From Thermobifida halotolerans (GTDB lineage: Bacteria > Actinomycetota > Actinomycetes > Streptosporangiales > Streptosporangiaceae): a DNA stretch of 64,000 bases. Positions 63,316 through 64,000 of the stretch are shown in pieces. The stretch is taken from the NCBI RefSeq assembly GCF_003574835.2, contig NZ_CP063196.1, positions 4,960,001 through 5,024,000 of the forward strand, in the 5' to 3' direction. Positions within the stretch are counted from its first letter, which is position 1. Every line of letters starts with the position of its first letter. The position numbers and the translations under genes are program-made. Under the pieces are notes generated by a model. It made no database searches. It saw only the letters and a program-made list of their open reading frames with translations, and was not told the DNA's origin.

Positions 63316-64000
63316 TCAGTCCCCGGTCTCCGCAGGTAGGGAGTCGTCGGCCCCCCACGCGCTCCACGATCCCGGGTAGAGTCGGGCCCCGCCGAAACCG
63401 GCGTGCTCCAGCGCCAGCAGGTCGTGGCAGGCGGTCACCCCGGAGCCGCAGTAGACGGTGACGCTCTCGGCGGTGTCCGCGCCGAGGGCGCGGAACCGCG
63501 CCCGTAGCGCCTCGGGCGCGGCGAAGCGGCCCTCGGAGTCGAGGTTGCCCTGCCATGCGGCGCTGCGCGCGCCGGGGATGTGCCCGGGGCGCGGGTCGAC
63601 CGGGGCGGGCGACGCGCCGCTGAACCGGCCGTGGATCCGGGCGTCCAGCAGCAGGTGCCGGGGGTCGCCGAGTTGCGCCCGGACCGCCGCGGTGTCGGCG
63701 ACGCGGTCCGCGGGCCACGGGACGGGGGTGCGGGTGCGGGGGGTCGGCGCCACCTCTCCCGGTTCGAGCGGCCCCCGCCACGCCTGGATGCCGCCGTCCA
63801 GCAGCGCGGCCCGCGAGCCCAGCACGCGCAGCGCCCAGACCAGGCGCGCCGCCGTGGAGCCGCCCGCGTCGTCGTAGGCCACGACCGTGGTGTCGTCGCC
63901 GATGCCCAACCGGGACAGCGCCGCGGCGAAGTCGACGGGGTCGGGCAGCGGGTGCCGTCCGCCCGTGGGACTCGCGGGAGCGGCCAGGTCGGCGTCGACG
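63316..64000 (-). CDS. Thiosulfate/3-mercaptopyruvate sulfurtransferase (rhodanese), 5' partial
   Basis: Two-domain rhodanese; the start lies beyond the right edge. The C-terminal catalytic domain carries the active-site loop CGSGVTAC, the CGSGVTA signature of the mercaptopyruvate/thiosulfate sulfurtransferase group, with HIPGARSAAWQGNLD and DARIHGRFSG ahead of it. The frame stays open upstream from 63909 to 64000 and reads HPLPDPVDFAAALSRLG, which continues the inactive first domain, so the shorter start inside the window is not taken. Transfers sulfane sulfur to cyanide or thiols; cytoplasmic. Confidence 0.93.
   Translation of the reverse strand, partial: VDADLAAPASPTGGRHPLPDPVDFAAALSRLGIGDDTTVVAYDDAGGSTAARLVWALRVLGSRAALLDGGIQAWRGPLEPGEVAPTPRTRTPVPWPADRVADTAAVRAQLGDPRHLLLDARIHGRFSGASPAPVDPRPGHIPGARSAAWQGNLDSEGRFAAPEALRARFRALGADTAESVTVYCGSGVTACHDLLALEHAGFGGARLYPGSWSAWGADDSLPAETGD

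Noticed and set aside
1-64000. tRNA, rRNA, integrase or transposase genes
   Set aside because: Looked for but none recognised, so no mobile element can be claimed for the regulatory island.

Overview
The window is very GC-rich DNA with dense, mostly overlapping (ATGA/GTGA) operons and many GTG/TTG starts. Gene families such as XRE+DUF397 pairs, a SapA-like secreted protein, a WhiJ-type regulatory cluster, cobN with a ChlI/ChlD-type chelatase, and ppk next to a mutT1-like gene point to a filamentous actinobacterium. My inference is Nocardiopsaceae (Nocardiopsis/Thermobifida-like); no rRNA or other definitive marker is present.

Bases 1-19.7 kb are a late-cobalt-insertion (aerobic type) cobalamin cluster: partial cobQ and cobK (+); a chelatase-cobO-cobB operon (-) headed by a cobalamin riboswitch; cobL-cobM (+); then cobIJ, cobH and cobG (-), divergent from cobN-cobF (+), which is headed by a second cobalamin riboswitch. 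CobG, CobF and CobN mark the oxygen-dependent route, but the CobN partner is a fused ChlI/ChlD-type AAA+/VWA protein rather than CobS/CobT. The cluster is interrupted at 8.5-11.5 kb by a lower-GC regulatory island: XRE regulator plus DUF397 protein, two unknown small proteins, an RsbW-like ATPase and a short XRE protein.

Bases 20-31.5 kb hold a SapA-like secreted protein, an alpha/beta hydrolase, a small flavodoxin-like protein, a CPBP protease, an unusual pair of solute-binding-like proteins (the second fused to a VWA domain), polyphosphate kinase with a NUDIX/phosphatase protein, a SpoU-type rRNA methyltransferase, an SRPBCC protein and a RelBE toxin-antitoxin pair with a perfect palindrome upstream.

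Bases 31.6-50.4 kb hold modABC; a NarL-type two-component system with a DUF4097 protein; an M50 protease; a STAS anti-anti-sigma factor; a large membrane protein; a siderophore-type ABC importer (two permeases and an ATPase) behind an IdeR/DmdR-like iron box; a membrane protein with 52-residue repeats; a cytoplasmic BisC-like molybdoenzyme; a malyl-CoA-lyase-like protein; and a DoxX protein. ModABC (molybdate uptake) and BisC (molybdopterin enzyme) may be functionally linked.

Bases 50.7-64 kb hold an OmpR-type two-component system, a complete mrp/mnh Na+/H+ antiporter operon (A/B fused, then C, D, E, F, G) with an unusually long coiled-coil tail on MrpC, a divergent MarR regulator, a DMT-type transporter, an HtrA-type protease and a partial rhodanese sulfurtransferase at the right edge. 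No tRNA, rRNA, CRISPR array, transposase or integrase was recognised.
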